From Pseudomonadales bacterium (GTDB taxonomy: Bacteria > Pseudomonadota > Gammaproteobacteria > Pseudomonadales > Azotimanducaceae), in contig JAJDVW010000162.1 of assembly GCA_022825925.1 (NCBI GenBank), positions 1-64,000 of the forward strand: DNA of 64,000 nt. Direction: 5' to 3'. Position numbers and translations under genes: made by a program. Positions 42,005 to 51,549 of this stretch are shown piece after piece (positions within the stretch are counted from its first letter, which is position 1; each line of letters begins with the position of its first letter). The notes under the pieces are model-generated. The model saw only the letters and a list, made by a program, of their open reading frames with translations, was not told the DNA's origin and did no database searches.

Positions 42005-43939
42005 TCATTCCGGGAGCTCCGGCAGCGAGAACGCCACCAGCGCATCGCTGGCGGGCACCGGCGACGTGAAGTGACCGCCCGCCGCGATCACCACGTATTG
42101 CCTGCCCTCGTACATGTACGTCATCGGTACGGCGTTGCCCGACGACGGCAGTTCCGCCTCCCACAACACTTGCCCGGAGTCGATGTCGTGCGCGCGCAGG
42201 TATCCGTCGGAGGTGGCCGCCAGGAACACCAACCCGCCGGCCGTCACCATCGGCCCGCCCATCTCCAGCACGCCCCTGACCAGATTGTGGAACGGCCACG
42301 GCACCATGTTGCGCAGATTGCCGATCGGCACCTGCCAGAGGATGTCGCCGGCGGCGAGGTCCACCGCCGCGAGGGTTGCCCAGGGCGGTTTGGTGCATGG
42401 CGCACCGAAGCTCGACGACACCAGCGGCCTCGTGGTGGCGCAATACGGCGTGCCCTCCTGTTGCCAGAAGACCCGCGCATCGCAGTCCTCGCGCTCCACC
42501 AACCGCACCACGAAGGGGAAGTGCTTCGTGTTGGCGATCATGACCTGGCGCTCCGGATCCACCGCGGGCGCCCCCCAGTTGTTCCCGCCGAGATAGCCCG
42601 GGTACATCGCCGTTCCCCGCGTCGTCGGCGGCGTGTAGATGGGGCCGGTGGTCAATGCCTCCAGTTGGTCGCGGCAGTCGGCCTCGTCCCAGAAGGTAAA
42701 GCCCCACGCATCTTCCGGAGAGATGCCGAGCTGGTGCAACGGTTCGGGCTTGACGGGGAACGGTTGCGTCGGGCTCAGGTATTCGCCGGGGACGGCGCCG
42801 TGCTGCGGGACCGGCCGTTCCTCCACCGGGTGCAGCGGACGCCCGGTCTCGACGTCCAGAACGAAGGTCAGCCCCATCTTCGTCACCTGGACCACCGCGG
42901 GCCGCGTGCGCCCGCCGATCGTGACGTCGGCCAACGTCGGTTGCGCGGGCACGTCAAAGTCCCAGATGTCGTGGTGTACCGTCTGATAGTGCCACGCGAC
43001 CTCCCCCGTCTGGGCGTGCAACGCGACCACGGAGCTGGAGTAGTAGTCCAGGTGCCCGTCCCGATTGCCGCCGTAGTAGTCGGGCGCGGCGTTGCCGGTG
43101 GGCACGATGACCAGCCCCCGTCGCCGGTCCACCGATATGGTGGACCACACGTTGGCCGTGCCGGCGACGAACGATCCGTCCGCATTGCGCTGCGCATGGT
43201 CGGGATGCACGGGGTTCCAGCCCCACACGAACTCGCCCGTGCGGACGCTGTACGCTCGCACCACGCCCGACGGCACGTCCGAGCGCCGACCGTCGAGGAC
43301 ATAGGCCCCCGTGACGATCAGGTCGCCGGCGATGGCGGGTGCGCTCGTCACCGCGTGTTCGAATTCCTCGTGCTCGGTCAAGCCCGCCTTGAGGTCGACC
43401 TCGCCTCCGGCGCCGAAGTCCTCGCATCTCTCGCCGGTGCGGCCGTCGACGGCGAACAGCCGCGAGTCGAGGGTGCCGAATACGATGCGGTGCCCGCAGA
43501 CCGCATCCGGAGCGCTCGGGTCCACCCAGGAGCCGACCCCCCGGCAGTTGGTGACATGGGACGCCTCGGGTCCGACCCCCGGATCGAACACCCACTGCTC
43601 CTCCCCGGTGGCCGGATGCAGCGCGAACACGCGATTGAACGGCGTGCAGTAGTAGAGCATGCCGCGCACCATGATCGGCGTCGCCATGAACGACGTGGGA
43701 CGCGCCGCCAACCCGCCCGGCTCCGCCCCCTCCGCGAGGTCTTGCGCGCCGGTGCGAAAGTCCCCCGACCGATGTGTCCAGACTTGCCGCAGGCTCGCCA
43801 CGTTGGCCCTGTCGATCTGCCCCGCGCGGGAATAGTGGCCGCCGCCCGGGGCGCCGCCGTAGGCCGGCCACTCGATGGTGCGTTCGGCCATGGCCGAAAC
43901 CGCCAGTGCCATGTGGCCTGCAACGATCCAGCTTCTCAA
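42005..43939 (-). CDS. PQQ-dependent dehydrogenase, membrane glucose dehydrogenase-like, soluble form
   Basis: A 644-residue propeller protein started by a TTG at 43939; GGAGGACG sits just upstream, and the start gives a signal peptide ending near AVSAMA. Motifs of the PQQ glucose/quinate dehydrogenase group are WPAYGGAPGGGHYSRAGQID, FNRVFALHPATGEEQWVFDP, GTLDSRLFAVDGRTGERCED, YSSSVVALHAQTGEVAWHYQ, VHHDIWDFDVPAQPTL and LGGNNWGAPAVDPERQVMIA. The five-helix membrane anchor of E. coli Gcd and any cytochrome domain are missing. It lies 76 bases after a TonB receptor gene on the same strand, suggesting a receptor-enzyme unit for uptake and oxidation of a sugar or acid. Confidence 0.9.
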   Translation of the reverse strand: MRSWIVAGHMALAVSAMAERTIEWPAYGGAPGGGHYSRAGQIDRANVASLRQVWTHRSGDFRTGAQDLAEGAEPGGLAARPTSFMATPIMVRGMLYYCTPFNRVFALHPATGEEQWVFDPGVGPEASHVTNCRGVGSWVDPSAPDAVCGHRIVFGTLDSRLFAVDGRTGERCEDFGAGGEVDLKAGLTEHEEFEHAVTSAPAIAGDLIVTGAYVLDGRRSDVPSGVVRAYSVRTGEFVWGWNPVHPDHAQRNADGSFVAGTANVWSTISVDRRRGLVIVPTGNAAPDYYGGNRDGHLDYYSSSVVALHAQTGEVAWHYQTVHHDIWDFDVPAQPTLADVTIGGRTRPAVVQVTKMGLTFVLDVETGRPLHPVEERPVPQHGAVPGEYLSPTQPFPVKPEPLHQLGISPEDAWGFTFWDEADCRDQLEALTTGPIYTPPTTRGTAMYPGYLGGNNWGAPAVDPERQVMIANTKHFPFVVRLVEREDCDARVFWQQEGTPYCATTRPLVSSSFGAPCTKPPWATLAAVDLAAGDILWQVPIGNLRNMVPWPFHNLVRGVLEMGGPMVTAGGLVFLAATSDGYLRAHDIDSGQVLWEAELPSSGNAVPMTYMYEGRQYVVIAAGGHFTSPVPASDALVAFSLPELPE

Positions 43940-44015
43940 CGTCGTCCTCCGGGTGGTGGTCGCTCCGGCCGTGTCCTCGGTAGCGGGATCGGGTCGCCCC
44001 GTGCCGTCGAAGCGC

Positions 44016-46745
44016 CTACATCTCCCAGGTCAGGTCCACGCCCCACACCCTGGGTTCCCCGTACTGCGCCACGCTCAGACCGAGGGACGCGCCGTAATTG
44101 AAGGAGAAGTTGCGGTGATCGTCGTTGGTCAGGTTCCGCACCCAGGCGGCCACGCTGAGATTGGAGTAACCGAGCACATCGTCACAGCTCAGGCGCAGGT
44201 TGATGATGGTCCGCTGGTCCGAGGGCAACTGTCGAAACGCCACCGGCGTGTCCGGCAGGCCGTTGCCGTTGGTGTCGTAGTTCCCCGTGTTCAGGCTGAT
44301 CGGCGTCATCTCGTCCTGCCAGATCCCGTTCGCGCTCAGGCGCAGCTCACCGAACCTGCCGCGGGCGAAGACCCAATCGACGGCGAACGTCACCTGGCTG
44401 TCGGGCACGGTGCCCCGCCGCGCCAGACTGTCGGCGACCAACACCGCCCCACCGTCGAGCGGCGATGCCACGATCGACGGAAACTCGTCGAAGTCGCCGC
44501 CGACCCGCGTGTACGCCAACGACACGAGCAGGGTTTCCCATTGCGTGACCAGCAGTTCGACCTCGAACCCGTCTCTCCTGGCCGACCCGGCGTTGGTGAT
44601 GGAACTGGTTACCGTCCCGTTGGGTTGCGGCAGCAGCTGGGAAACCTGCAGCTGGTCGTACTCGTACATGAACACCGAGGCGTTCAGAGACGCGCGCTGG
44701 TCCCAGAACTCCGACTTCAAGCCAACCTCGTAGCTGTCGATGATCTCCTCGTCGAAAGCGTCCGCGGTGTCGTTGACGGAGTCGAAGAAATCTCCGTTGA
44801 AGCCTCCGCTTCGATACCCCCGCGCATAGGTCGCAAAGAGGTTCAGACGGTCGTTCGGCCGGTACTTCAGGCCGAGCTTGCCGGTCAGGTTCTTGAAGTC
44901 CTGGTCGAAGGTCCGTCCGAACACGCCGGCAATGGGCGCCTGCTCTTCCGCACGCGCGTTGTCGACATAGGTCACGGCGGGACTCTGTCCGGCAAAAAAC
45001 GGTCCGAAGAATCCGAAGGGATGCGCCGAGCTGCGCCACAGGTACTCGACCTCCTTCTGCTCGAGCGTGTAACGCAATCCCAGCGTATACGACCAGGCAC
45101 TGGCGCCGTTCGGCGTCCAGGTGAACTGTCCGTACGCGGCGGTCGATTGGGTGGCGTTGTCGTGCGAGGACGTCTCCGAGGACGCGATGGGAAACACCGC
45201 CGCTCGATTGTTGCGGAACGCGGCCTCGTCCTCGTGGTAGTAGACGCCGAGTGCGTAGTCCAGCGACCGGGTGGCGCCCACCATCTGCAGTTCCTGGCTG
45301 AACTGCTCGTAGTCGATGGTGGCGAAGTTGTTGAACACGGGCGCGCTCCCGTTCGCGACGATGGCGTCGACCAACGCCTGCGCAACCCCGAACTCCACGG
45401 CCGCGGGAATGTTCGGCGACACGGCGTTGAAAAACAGGCCGCCGATGGTCTGCAGGACGAGGTCGTGCACGATGCCGCTGGTCAATCCCCCGGGTCCCGC
45501 CACGAGGCTGTTGTCGATGCCGTCCAGGTCGCCCTCGTTGCGGTTCTCCACCTCCCGCCAGGCAGTGGTCGACTTGAACTCCACGTCGCCGAAGGCGTCC
45601 AGCTCCTCGGCATCCAGGGTCAACGTCAGCGTATGGCCCGTCACCTTGTTGTCCGACTCCTGGTCGACGTCGCTGCTGCCCCACTTGGACCGGGAGGACC
45701 GGGAGGACGCGCCGGACAGTTGTCCGGCGGCAAACTCCCGGTAGTCGGTCATCCACCGGTCGAGCTGCTGCACCTGCGGCGTCGCATAAGCAGGCCCCAG
45801 AAACGGCAGGGCCGCCTGCAGCCCCGCGACCGCCTCGATGCGGTTCGTGCTCCGAACGTCCACGCGACCGGGGAACCCGGCGGCGCCGAGCACGCCGGCG
45901 CCGGCGGGGTTGAACCCGATCACGTCCAGCGCCTGCGCGTTTTCGTCGAGTTCGTCGTGGGAGAAGGCGTAGCCGATCGAGAAACGGTCCGTCGCATCGA
46001 ACAACGCCGCGAGCCGCAGACCCTCGCGGTTCAGGCTCTCGAATCCCGCCCCGCCCGGTTTCGTGTTCTCGTACAGGGGGTCGCGTTCACGGCTGTAGCC
46101 GGACAACGCGACGCCGAACCGGTCGGCCAGCGGCAGGTCGACGCGCCCGCCGAGGGCCTGATACCCGTAATCGCCAGCCGTCGCCTTGACCCGCGCAGCC
46201 AACTCGGTACCGGGTGGCCGGCTGATGAAGTTGATCGCGCCTCCAGTCGAGTTCCGTCCGTACAGCGTGCCCTGGGGTCCGCGCAGCACTTCTATGCGCT
46301 CCAGATCCAGTGCATCGACCCCATTGCCGACGGCCTTGCCGAGGTAGACGCCATCCACGTACAGCGCGTTGGCGGGATCCGCGGAAACGCTGTTCGGATT
46401 GCCGGAGCTGATGCCGCGGATGTTGAACGCGATGTTGCCCCGCGAGGAAGGCGCCTCATAGCCGGCGACGCCAGGCACGGCCACATGCAGATCGGCCAGA
46501 CCAAACACGCCGCGGTCTTCGATGTCCGACTCCGACAGCACCGTGATCGCAATCGGCGTTTCATGCAGGTCTTCCTCGCGCTTTTGCGCCGTCACGACCA
46601 CGAACAAGCTGTCCACTATCGGGAGTTCATCCTGCTCGGTTCCGACTTCCTCGGCCCCGGCGTGGGTCGCTCCGAAAGTGCCGCCGACCGCAACGCACGC
46701 GCACAGCAGCCTCAAGGTCAAGCGCGCTTCGTGTCTCTGTCTCAT
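44016..46745 (-). CDS. TonB-dependent receptor
   Basis: A 909-residue receptor from the ATG at 46745 after GGAGGTGG. A signal peptide is followed by a TonB-box-like FVVVTAQKREEDLHETPIAI and a plug with GVFGLADLHVAVPGVAGYE, NIAFNIRGISSGNPNSVSAD and IEVLRGPQGTLYGRNSTGGA. The barrel contains LNLFATYARGYRSGGFNGDF and ends LSVAQYGEPRVWGVDLTWEM. It belongs to the broad group with 'LFATYARGYRSGGFNG' barrels. Its neighbour downstream is a PQQ dehydrogenase, so the ligand may be that enzyme's substrate or PQQ itself; neither is shown by sequence. Confidence 0.95.
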   Translation of the reverse strand: MRQRHEARLTLRLLCACVAVGGTFGATHAGAEEVGTEQDELPIVDSLFVVVTAQKREEDLHETPIAITVLSESDIEDRGVFGLADLHVAVPGVAGYEAPSSRGNIAFNIRGISSGNPNSVSADPANALYVDGVYLGKAVGNGVDALDLERIEVLRGPQGTLYGRNSTGGAINFISRPPGTELAARVKATAGDYGYQALGGRVDLPLADRFGVALSGYSRERDPLYENTKPGGAGFESLNREGLRLAALFDATDRFSIGYAFSHDELDENAQALDVIGFNPAGAGVLGAAGFPGRVDVRSTNRIEAVAGLQAALPFLGPAYATPQVQQLDRWMTDYREFAAGQLSGASSRSSRSKWGSSDVDQESDNKVTGHTLTLTLDAEELDAFGDVEFKSTTAWREVENRNEGDLDGIDNSLVAGPGGLTSGIVHDLVLQTIGGLFFNAVSPNIPAAVEFGVAQALVDAIVANGSAPVFNNFATIDYEQFSQELQMVGATRSLDYALGVYYHEDEAAFRNNRAAVFPIASSETSSHDNATQSTAAYGQFTWTPNGASAWSYTLGLRYTLEQKEVEYLWRSSAHPFGFFGPFFAGQSPAVTYVDNARAEEQAPIAGVFGRTFDQDFKNLTGKLGLKYRPNDRLNLFATYARGYRSGGFNGDFFDSVNDTADAFDEEIIDSYEVGLKSEFWDQRASLNASVFMYEYDQLQVSQLLPQPNGTVTSSITNAGSARRDGFEVELLVTQWETLLVSLAYTRVGGDFDEFPSIVASPLDGGAVLVADSLARRGTVPDSQVTFAVDWVFARGRFGELRLSANGIWQDEMTPISLNTGNYDTNGNGLPDTPVAFRQLPSDQRTIINLRLSCDDVLGYSNLSVAAWVRNLTNDDHRNFSFNYGASLGLSVAQYGEPRVWGVDLTWEM

Positions 46746-47439
46746 GGAACCACCTCCGTTGGACTATGCGTGGCAACTTGCGGCGCGCGTCGTGTACGCC
46801 GTGCCCGATGCGGGCGCCGGGCTCAAGGTCGAAGCGGCAGGCGGCCTGGCCCTTGGGCACAAGGGGCGTCCGGCACACAAGACGCTCGGCCAATCAGACT
46901 CCGTATCGGCCGGACCGGTCTCTACGCTCAGACCCGCAAGCCCGGCCGACTCGACGAGCCGGCCGCCTCGACGATGCGTCCGGGCCGCCGCCGGAAACCG
47001 GCCGCCCACGGGCAACGCCGGAACCTGCTTCCCGCAGCCGAGGCGTGAAACCGTCGCAGTCATCGCACATGCCCCACTTCGCCCGCTCACCGGCCAACGG
47101 CGGCGGCGTTCCCGCAAACCACCTCAACGCACTTGGCGACCGGCCGGCTGCTGCCAACAAATAGAGTGTCTCCAGCGCAATGTCAATGACGAGAGTCGTC
47201 CAGGTTATCCCGGCCTCGACCGCATCGCCCATGCAACGTCCGACGTCGACGCGAACCGCCAGGTTACGCACCATCGGCCAGGCCACGCCAGCGCCGCCCG
47301 AGGGGTCGCGACCGCGACGCCGGCGCGTGCCGGCGCGACCGGTGCCGGAAGACGTCGTTGTCCGTGGGCCTATCGGCCTTCAAGGGCGCGCCCGTGCCCG
47401 ATGCGGACTCGGGGGCGTTTCTTCGCGTTCCGGCCTACG
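46746..47439. other. Gene-free spacer of about 690 bases
   Basis: Upstream region of the TonB receptor (minus) and of a small plus-strand frame. Open frames on both strands (for example a minus frame at 46894-47286) lack domain resemblance or a convincing ribosome site. I saw no tRNA, hairpin array or mobile element here. It may hold decayed sequence. Confidence 0.5.
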
Positions 47440-47772
47440 ATGACCGTACACTCCGACCTGCGGCCGGCCGACATCCACCGGAATAGAGTCGGCGTCACGC
47501 CCCATCTGGTGGTCAGGCACGGAGTCCAGGTTCCAATGACCGTACATGCAGAAGCGGTGGTCTCGGCGGAGTGGGAGGCGCTACGCCGCGTCAACTCGGC
47601 CTGCGCGCAGAACGAGGTCGCCGTCGTTCGGCGCGTGGCGGTACGTGATCTACGGCTCTCTCGGCTGCTGGACATCGCGCGGCTGAGCGGGGATGCACGC
47701 GCGTACCTGGAGGAATGCACCCGCTGGCGAGAGGAGGCTGCGGGCCCGATTGGAAGGATGCAGGCCACGTAG
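47440..47772 (+). CDS. Small hypothetical protein
   Basis: A 110-residue frame from an ATG at 47440, with an alternative ATG at 47536. The two starts share the same ATGACCGTACA context, so the first 30 codons may be a duplication or a false extension. The second half, with EWEALRRVNSACAQNEVAVV, LRLSRLLDIARLSGDARAYL and CTRWREEAAG, has helix-like amphipathic composition. It does not match a family I know. It ends 25 bases before the BtrH-like gene and is probably co-transcribed if real. Confidence 0.35.
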   Translation: MTVHSDLRPADIHRNRVGVTPHLVVRHGVQVPMTVHAEAVVSAEWEALRRVNSACAQNEVAVVRRVAVRDLRLSRLLDIARLSGDARAYLEECTRWREEAAGPIGRMQAT

Positions 47773-47797
47773 GCGCAACGGTAGCGGAAACCCGGTT

Positions 47798-48709
47798 ATG
47801 CAGCGTCCCGGAGCACTGACACAGCCGCCCTACGACACGTCCCTGCTCGGCACGGTGGTCGGTGCGCTGCACGGCTACGGCATCGACGCGACGCCCGCAG
47901 AGGCCTTCGTGCTCTCCGGGCATGCCTTCGCGCTCAACATCCACCCCGACCTCTGTCCGAGCGGTCCGTACTGCTGGGACTTCCACCGCTGCACGGGGCT
48001 TTTCGTCAACCTGGGCATCGAGATGCGGCAACTGGGCGTGCTGCCCCCGCAAGCGGACCGGGCCGACAAGCAACGTCTCGAGGAACGGGTGCGGAGCGAA
48101 CTCGACCAAGGGGCCGCGTGCGCGCTGCTCAACCTCGATCACCAGCTCATCGCCGGCAGCGACGACGACGGGTTCGTACTCGCCCAGCCGTGGGGTCCTG
48201 AACCGCCGAGCACGCCGGCGCGCCTCACCTTCGGCACCTGGGCCGAGTGCCAGACGGGACCGCCGGTCGCGTTCGCGAGCTTCGTCCCCTCCCGGGCAGC
48301 TTCCGCCGCACCCCTCGAGGAGGCGGTGGACCTGGCCGTCGAGGCCTGGCGAAACCCCGCCACCGTCACCGAGGCGCCCTACGGTTTCGGACCCGACGCC
48401 TACGACCGATGGCTCGCGGCGCTTGAGGGCGACGCACTCGACGAGCACGGGAACTGGTGGAACGCATCCGTCTGGAGCGAGTGCCGGGGATTCGCGTCGC
48501 GCTACTTCGCGGCTCCGCCCACCTCGTCCGCCTGGCTCGACGGCGCGTCGGCACAAGTGCTGAGCGAGCAGTACGAGCAGGTAGCCACCCGCTTGCGTGC
48601 CGTGTCCGACAGGACGCGCCCGACCGCAGACCGCCGCGCCCTCGTCGCCGAGGCGCGCGAACTCGATACGGACTGCATCGAGCGTCTCGACCGGCTCAGA
48701 ACCGACTAG
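47798..48709 (+). CDS. BtrH/DUF4872-like (papain-fold) hypothetical protein
   Basis: A 303-residue soluble protein from the ATG at 47798. The early region (TSLLGTVVGALHGYGIDATP, AFVLSGHAFALNIHPDLCPS) and the middle strands (CALLNLDHQLIAGSDDDGFV, LAQPWGPEPP) recall the N-terminal cysteine-protease-fold domain of BtrH-type acyltransferases and C39-like peptidases. A clear catalytic cysteine at the start is not visible, so the match is tentative. The C-terminal half is helical (LEEAVDLAVEAWRNPATVTE, YGFGPDAYDRWLAALEGDAL). It is followed 11 bases later by a CDP-alcohol transferase gene. Confidence 0.7.
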   Translation: MQRPGALTQPPYDTSLLGTVVGALHGYGIDATPAEAFVLSGHAFALNIHPDLCPSGPYCWDFHRCTGLFVNLGIEMRQLGVLPPQADRADKQRLEERVRSELDQGAACALLNLDHQLIAGSDDDGFVLAQPWGPEPPSTPARLTFGTWAECQTGPPVAFASFVPSRAASAAPLEEAVDLAVEAWRNPATVTEAPYGFGPDAYDRWLAALEGDALDEHGNWWNASVWSECRGFASRYFAAPPTSSAWLDGASAQVLSEQYEQVATRLRAVSDRTRPTADRRALVAEARELDTDCIERLDRLRTD

Positions 48710-48720
48710 CGAGGCGACAG

Positions 48721-49257
48721 GTGCGGCCGAACCCGGATCTCCTGACCGTCGCGAACGCCCTGAGCGCCGTCAGGCTCGTGGCGGCGCCGGCCTGCGCGTG
48801 GGCGACGCTCGCCCTGCACTGGCCGCTCGCCGCGGGACTCTTCTGGCTCGCCGTCGCGACGGACCTCCTCGACGGTCCCGTGGCGAGACGCCGGGGAGAA
48901 GCCTCGGCGCTCGGCGGACTGGTCGACCACGCGACCGATGCGTTCTTCTGCACGTGCGTCCTGGCGGCGCTCGCAACGCGCGGCCTAGCGCCCGCGGCAT
49001 TGCCCGTGCTCGTGGCGGCGGCTTTCGTGCAGTACACGCTCGACAGCAAGGCCCTCGCCGGCAAGGCGTTGCGCACGAGCCGCATCGGGCGCTACAACGG
49101 AATCGCGTACTTCATCCTCGCCGGCATCCCGATCACCCGAAACGGTCTCGGCTGGGAGTGGCCGCCCGATGGGGTTGTGCTGATGATGGGCTGGGCGCTG
49201 GTTGCCACGACGTTCGTGTCGATGGCCGATCGGCTGCGCGCGCTGCTGCGGTCGTAG
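48721..49257 (+). CDS. CDP-alcohol phosphatidyltransferase family protein
   Basis: A 178-residue inner-membrane enzyme that transfers a phosphatidyl group from a CDP-activated lipid to an alcohol. The GTG at 48721 is used because the upstream frame lies inside the preceding gene. The complete family motif D-x2-DG-x2-AR-x8-G-x3-D-x3-D is present (DLLDGPVARR, then GGLVDHATD). Helices flank it (LVAAPACAWATLALHWPLAA, AFFCTCVLAALATRG). It is slightly shorter than PgsA/PssA; the acceptor is unknown. Last gene of the small operon that begins at 47440 or 47798. Confidence 0.88.
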   Translation: MRPNPDLLTVANALSAVRLVAAPACAWATLALHWPLAAGLFWLAVATDLLDGPVARRRGEASALGGLVDHATDAFFCTCVLAALATRGLAPAALPVLVAAAFVQYTLDSKALAGKALRTSRIGRYNGIAYFILAGIPITRNGLGWEWPPDGVVLMMGWALVATTFVSMADRLRALLRS

Positions 49258-49395
49258 GGGAGGACGCGCTTTGTCCGCTAGGGCACATCGCGTTGACCGC
49301 CTTCTCGCCTTCTGCGATTCCAAAAGCGGAACCGATCGAACTGCTTGACGGCTTGCCGGCGGTGGCCCCCGTGGACATACGAGAGCACGCGGGCC

Positions 49396-49478
49396 ATGCC
49401 TGAGCCGTCTTTGGCGGATCGTGTTCGGCAGTACGCTCGCGACCACCACGTGGAGCCGGCGGCCGCCGGCCCGAGGCG
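49396..49478 (+). pseudogene. N-terminal scrap of a small conserved protein
   Basis: From the ATG at 49396 the frame reads PSLADRVRQYARDHHVEPAA and then loses the family pattern. It resembles the first 25 residues of small conserved proteins that continue with a 'TIRAGDVHR..GL' segment, absent here. It runs into the 3' end of the convergent nitroreductase gene. A truncated remnant, weakly supported. Confidence 0.3.
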
Positions 49479-50138
49479 CTACCCCCGATACCCCCCGAAC
49501 GTCTCCCACGACGTAACCGTCTCCACCGGGTTCCGGGGCGCCACGCCGAAGTTGCCGCGGGGACGCCCCATCGGCACGAGCGCCTCGATCTCGTACTCGT
49601 CCGGGATGCCGCAGACCGCGCGGATGTCGTCCTGGTGGACGCGGAACAGCGTCGTCAGGCAGGTGCCGATGCCCAGGGAACGCGCCGCGAGCATGAAGTT
49701 CTGCAGCGCCGGCACGAGGGACGTGTAGTACGTGTGGCCGATGTCCACCGGGCCGTCGTCGTCCAGCAACTGGAAGTTCTTGTACTCGGCCTGCCCGAGC
49801 AGCATCACCATCGCCGGCGCCTCGCCCATGTGTTCGGACAGGTGGATCGCGGAACGCGCCGTACGCATGCCCCTCTCGCGCTCCTCCTCCGAATCGGGCA
49901 GTTCCGCGTCGCGCGTGATGGCCGGCCAGTAACGGTCCCAGGCCCGCTTGTAGATCTCGCCGATACGCCGCCGCTTCTCCGCGTCCGTGACCACGAGCCA
50001 CTGCCAGGGCTGGGAGTTGCCCCCGTTCGGCGCCTGGATCGCGGCGCGCAGGCACTGCAGGATCTCGTCCTCCGTGACCGGCTCGTCGGTGTAACGGCGG
50101 ATGCTCTTCTGCGTCATCATGCCTTCGATCAAGTCCAT
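49479..50138 (-). CDS. Nitroreductase family FMN oxidoreductase
   Basis: A 219-residue enzyme from the ATG at 50138. KSIRRYTDEPVTEDEILQCL and AIQAPNGGNSQPWQWLVVTD are the N-terminal FMN-binding segments, with the 'RxxR/SxxNxQPW' pattern. SLVPALQNFMLAARSLGIGT and ALVPMGRPRGNFG complete the fold. Members reduce nitro groups, quinones or flavins with NAD(P)H as homodimers. The insertion ITRDAELPDSEEERERGMRT suggests the longer subgroup. It lies 13 bases after the MFS gene on the same strand. Confidence 0.93.
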   Translation of the reverse strand: MDLIEGMMTQKSIRRYTDEPVTEDEILQCLRAAIQAPNGGNSQPWQWLVVTDAEKRRRIGEIYKRAWDRYWPAITRDAELPDSEEERERGMRTARSAIHLSEHMGEAPAMVMLLGQAEYKNFQLLDDDGPVDIGHTYYTSLVPALQNFMLAARSLGIGTCLTTLFRVHQDDIRAVCGIPDEYEIEALVPMGRPRGNFGVAPRNPVETVTSWETFGGYRG

Positions 50139-50151
50139 GGGTATCCCTCTC

Positions 50152-51549
50152 TCAAGATTCGGCAGCCTGCGCCGCCGGTCGGTCGGAGCGCACGACGAAA
50201 CCCTGGTCGATGGCCCGCACTTCGCGGAGCCAGAACCAGAGACCGACGGTGATCAGCGACAGCAGTACCCCGCTCACCACGAACGCGACCTGCACGCTGA
50301 CCGCCTGGGCGATGTAGCTGATCGGCAGGATCCCGAGCGGCATCAGGCCGTGGGACATCATGTCGATCGACATCACGCGGCCGCGCATGACCGGGGACAC
50401 CTGCAGGGTCACGATGGTGCGGTTCATGGACATGTTGACGGCGCTCATGAAGCCGACCGCGCCGACCGCCGCCATCGCCCAGAAGGCGGTATCCGGCGCG
50501 CCGCACGCGGCAACCGTGCCGCCCCACAGGAAGCAGGTCAGGAACAGCCAGATCCCCTTGTGGCGGAGCGCGCCCATCTTCGCGAGCAGGAGCGACCCGA
50601 GGATCGCCCCGACCCCCATCGCCGTCATCAGGAGCCCCAGGTCGTCCGGACCGCCCTGCATCACGTCGGTGTTGAACGCCGGCATCAGCGTGTTGATCGG
50701 CATCCCGAAGAGGAACGGCACGATCGACAGCAGGATCAGGCCCCCGACGATCGGCGACCGCCGCGCGTAGTCGATGCCGTCGATGACGTCCCGCACCGGG
50801 CCGGTCGCGGCCCGCCGGCGGGAGGGCTTGCCCGTGTGGCGCATGAAGAGGACCGTGACCGACGACACGATGTAGAGAACGGAAAGCACGAAGTAGACCA
50901 GCCCCACCCCGAAGTGCGACGTCGTGTCGCCACCGGCGAAGACCGCGATCAGGAAGCCGGCCGCGGCGGGACCGAGGATGCGCGACAGGTTCCACGCCCC
51001 GGTGCTGAACGCCATCGCGTTGAACATCAGCGGCTCGCCGACGATCTCGGGAATGAACGCCGTGCGGGCCGGCATCGACAGCGCGAGCAGCGTCCCGTTC
51101 AGGAACCCGACCCAGATGAAGTCCCAGAAGGTGACGTTGCCGGTCATGACGACGACCGCCATGAACAGCGTCGCCACGCCGTTGAGCGCCTGCCCGTAGA
51201 GGATCACCTGGCGCTTGCGGAGCCGGTCCGCCAGCACGCCGCCCACCAGCGCGAAGGCGACCTGCGGAACCATGAAGGAGAGCGTCACCCACGCGAGGTT
51301 GAGCGCCGACAGGGTCATCTCGTAGACCAGCCAGCCCTGGGCGACGAGCTGCATGTTCATCGCGAAGGCCGAGCCGACCAGCCCGCTCCAGAGCAGCGCG
51401 TAGTCGCGGATCTTCAGCGAGGCGAAGATGGACTTGTCGGCCGGGATCAGCCCTTCTTCGGAGGCAGCCGGTTCCGGACCGGGCTCGAGGTCCTCGGCGG
51501 CGGGGGGCTGGGAGGAGAGCGCGCGGGACTCGCGTCTCGCTCGAACCAT
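50152..51549 (-). CDS. MFS transporter, MFS_3/EntS-like exporter
   Basis: A 465-residue carrier. The ATG at 51549 is preferred over the upstream in-frame one because the extra residues are not protein-like. A 50-residue acidic cytoplasmic tail precedes helix 1 (DYALLWSGLVGSAFAMNMQL). VLADRLRKRQVILYGQALNG is the A-like loop, and ARTAFIPEIVGEPLMFNAMA and SRILGPAAAGFLIAVFAGG are hallmarks of the MFS_3 family that exports siderophores and drugs. It is divergent from the enoyl-CoA hydratase family gene and followed by the nitroreductase gene. Confidence 0.9.
   Translation of the reverse strand: MVRARRESRALSSQPPAAEDLEPGPEPAASEEGLIPADKSIFASLKIRDYALLWSGLVGSAFAMNMQLVAQGWLVYEMTLSALNLAWVTLSFMVPQVAFALVGGVLADRLRKRQVILYGQALNGVATLFMAVVVMTGNVTFWDFIWVGFLNGTLLALSMPARTAFIPEIVGEPLMFNAMAFSTGAWNLSRILGPAAAGFLIAVFAGGDTTSHFGVGLVYFVLSVLYIVSSVTVLFMRHTGKPSRRRAATGPVRDVIDGIDYARRSPIVGGLILLSIVPFLFGMPINTLMPAFNTDVMQGGPDDLGLLMTAMGVGAILGSLLLAKMGALRHKGIWLFLTCFLWGGTVAACGAPDTAFWAMAAVGAVGFMSAVNMSMNRTIVTLQVSPVMRGRVMSIDMMSHGLMPLGILPISYIAQAVSVQVAFVVSGVLLSLITVGLWFWLREVRAIDQGFVVRSDRPAAQAAES

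Noticed and set aside
43875..47048. 1057-codon plus-strand frame over a PQQ enzyme tail and a TonB receptor
   Set aside because: Opposite-strand shadow of well-supported genes; product is low-complexity and lacks any family match.
46894..47286. Minus-strand 130-codon frame upstream of the TonB receptor
   Set aside because: No ribosome site, no recognisable domain, and composition is that of random high-GC sequence.
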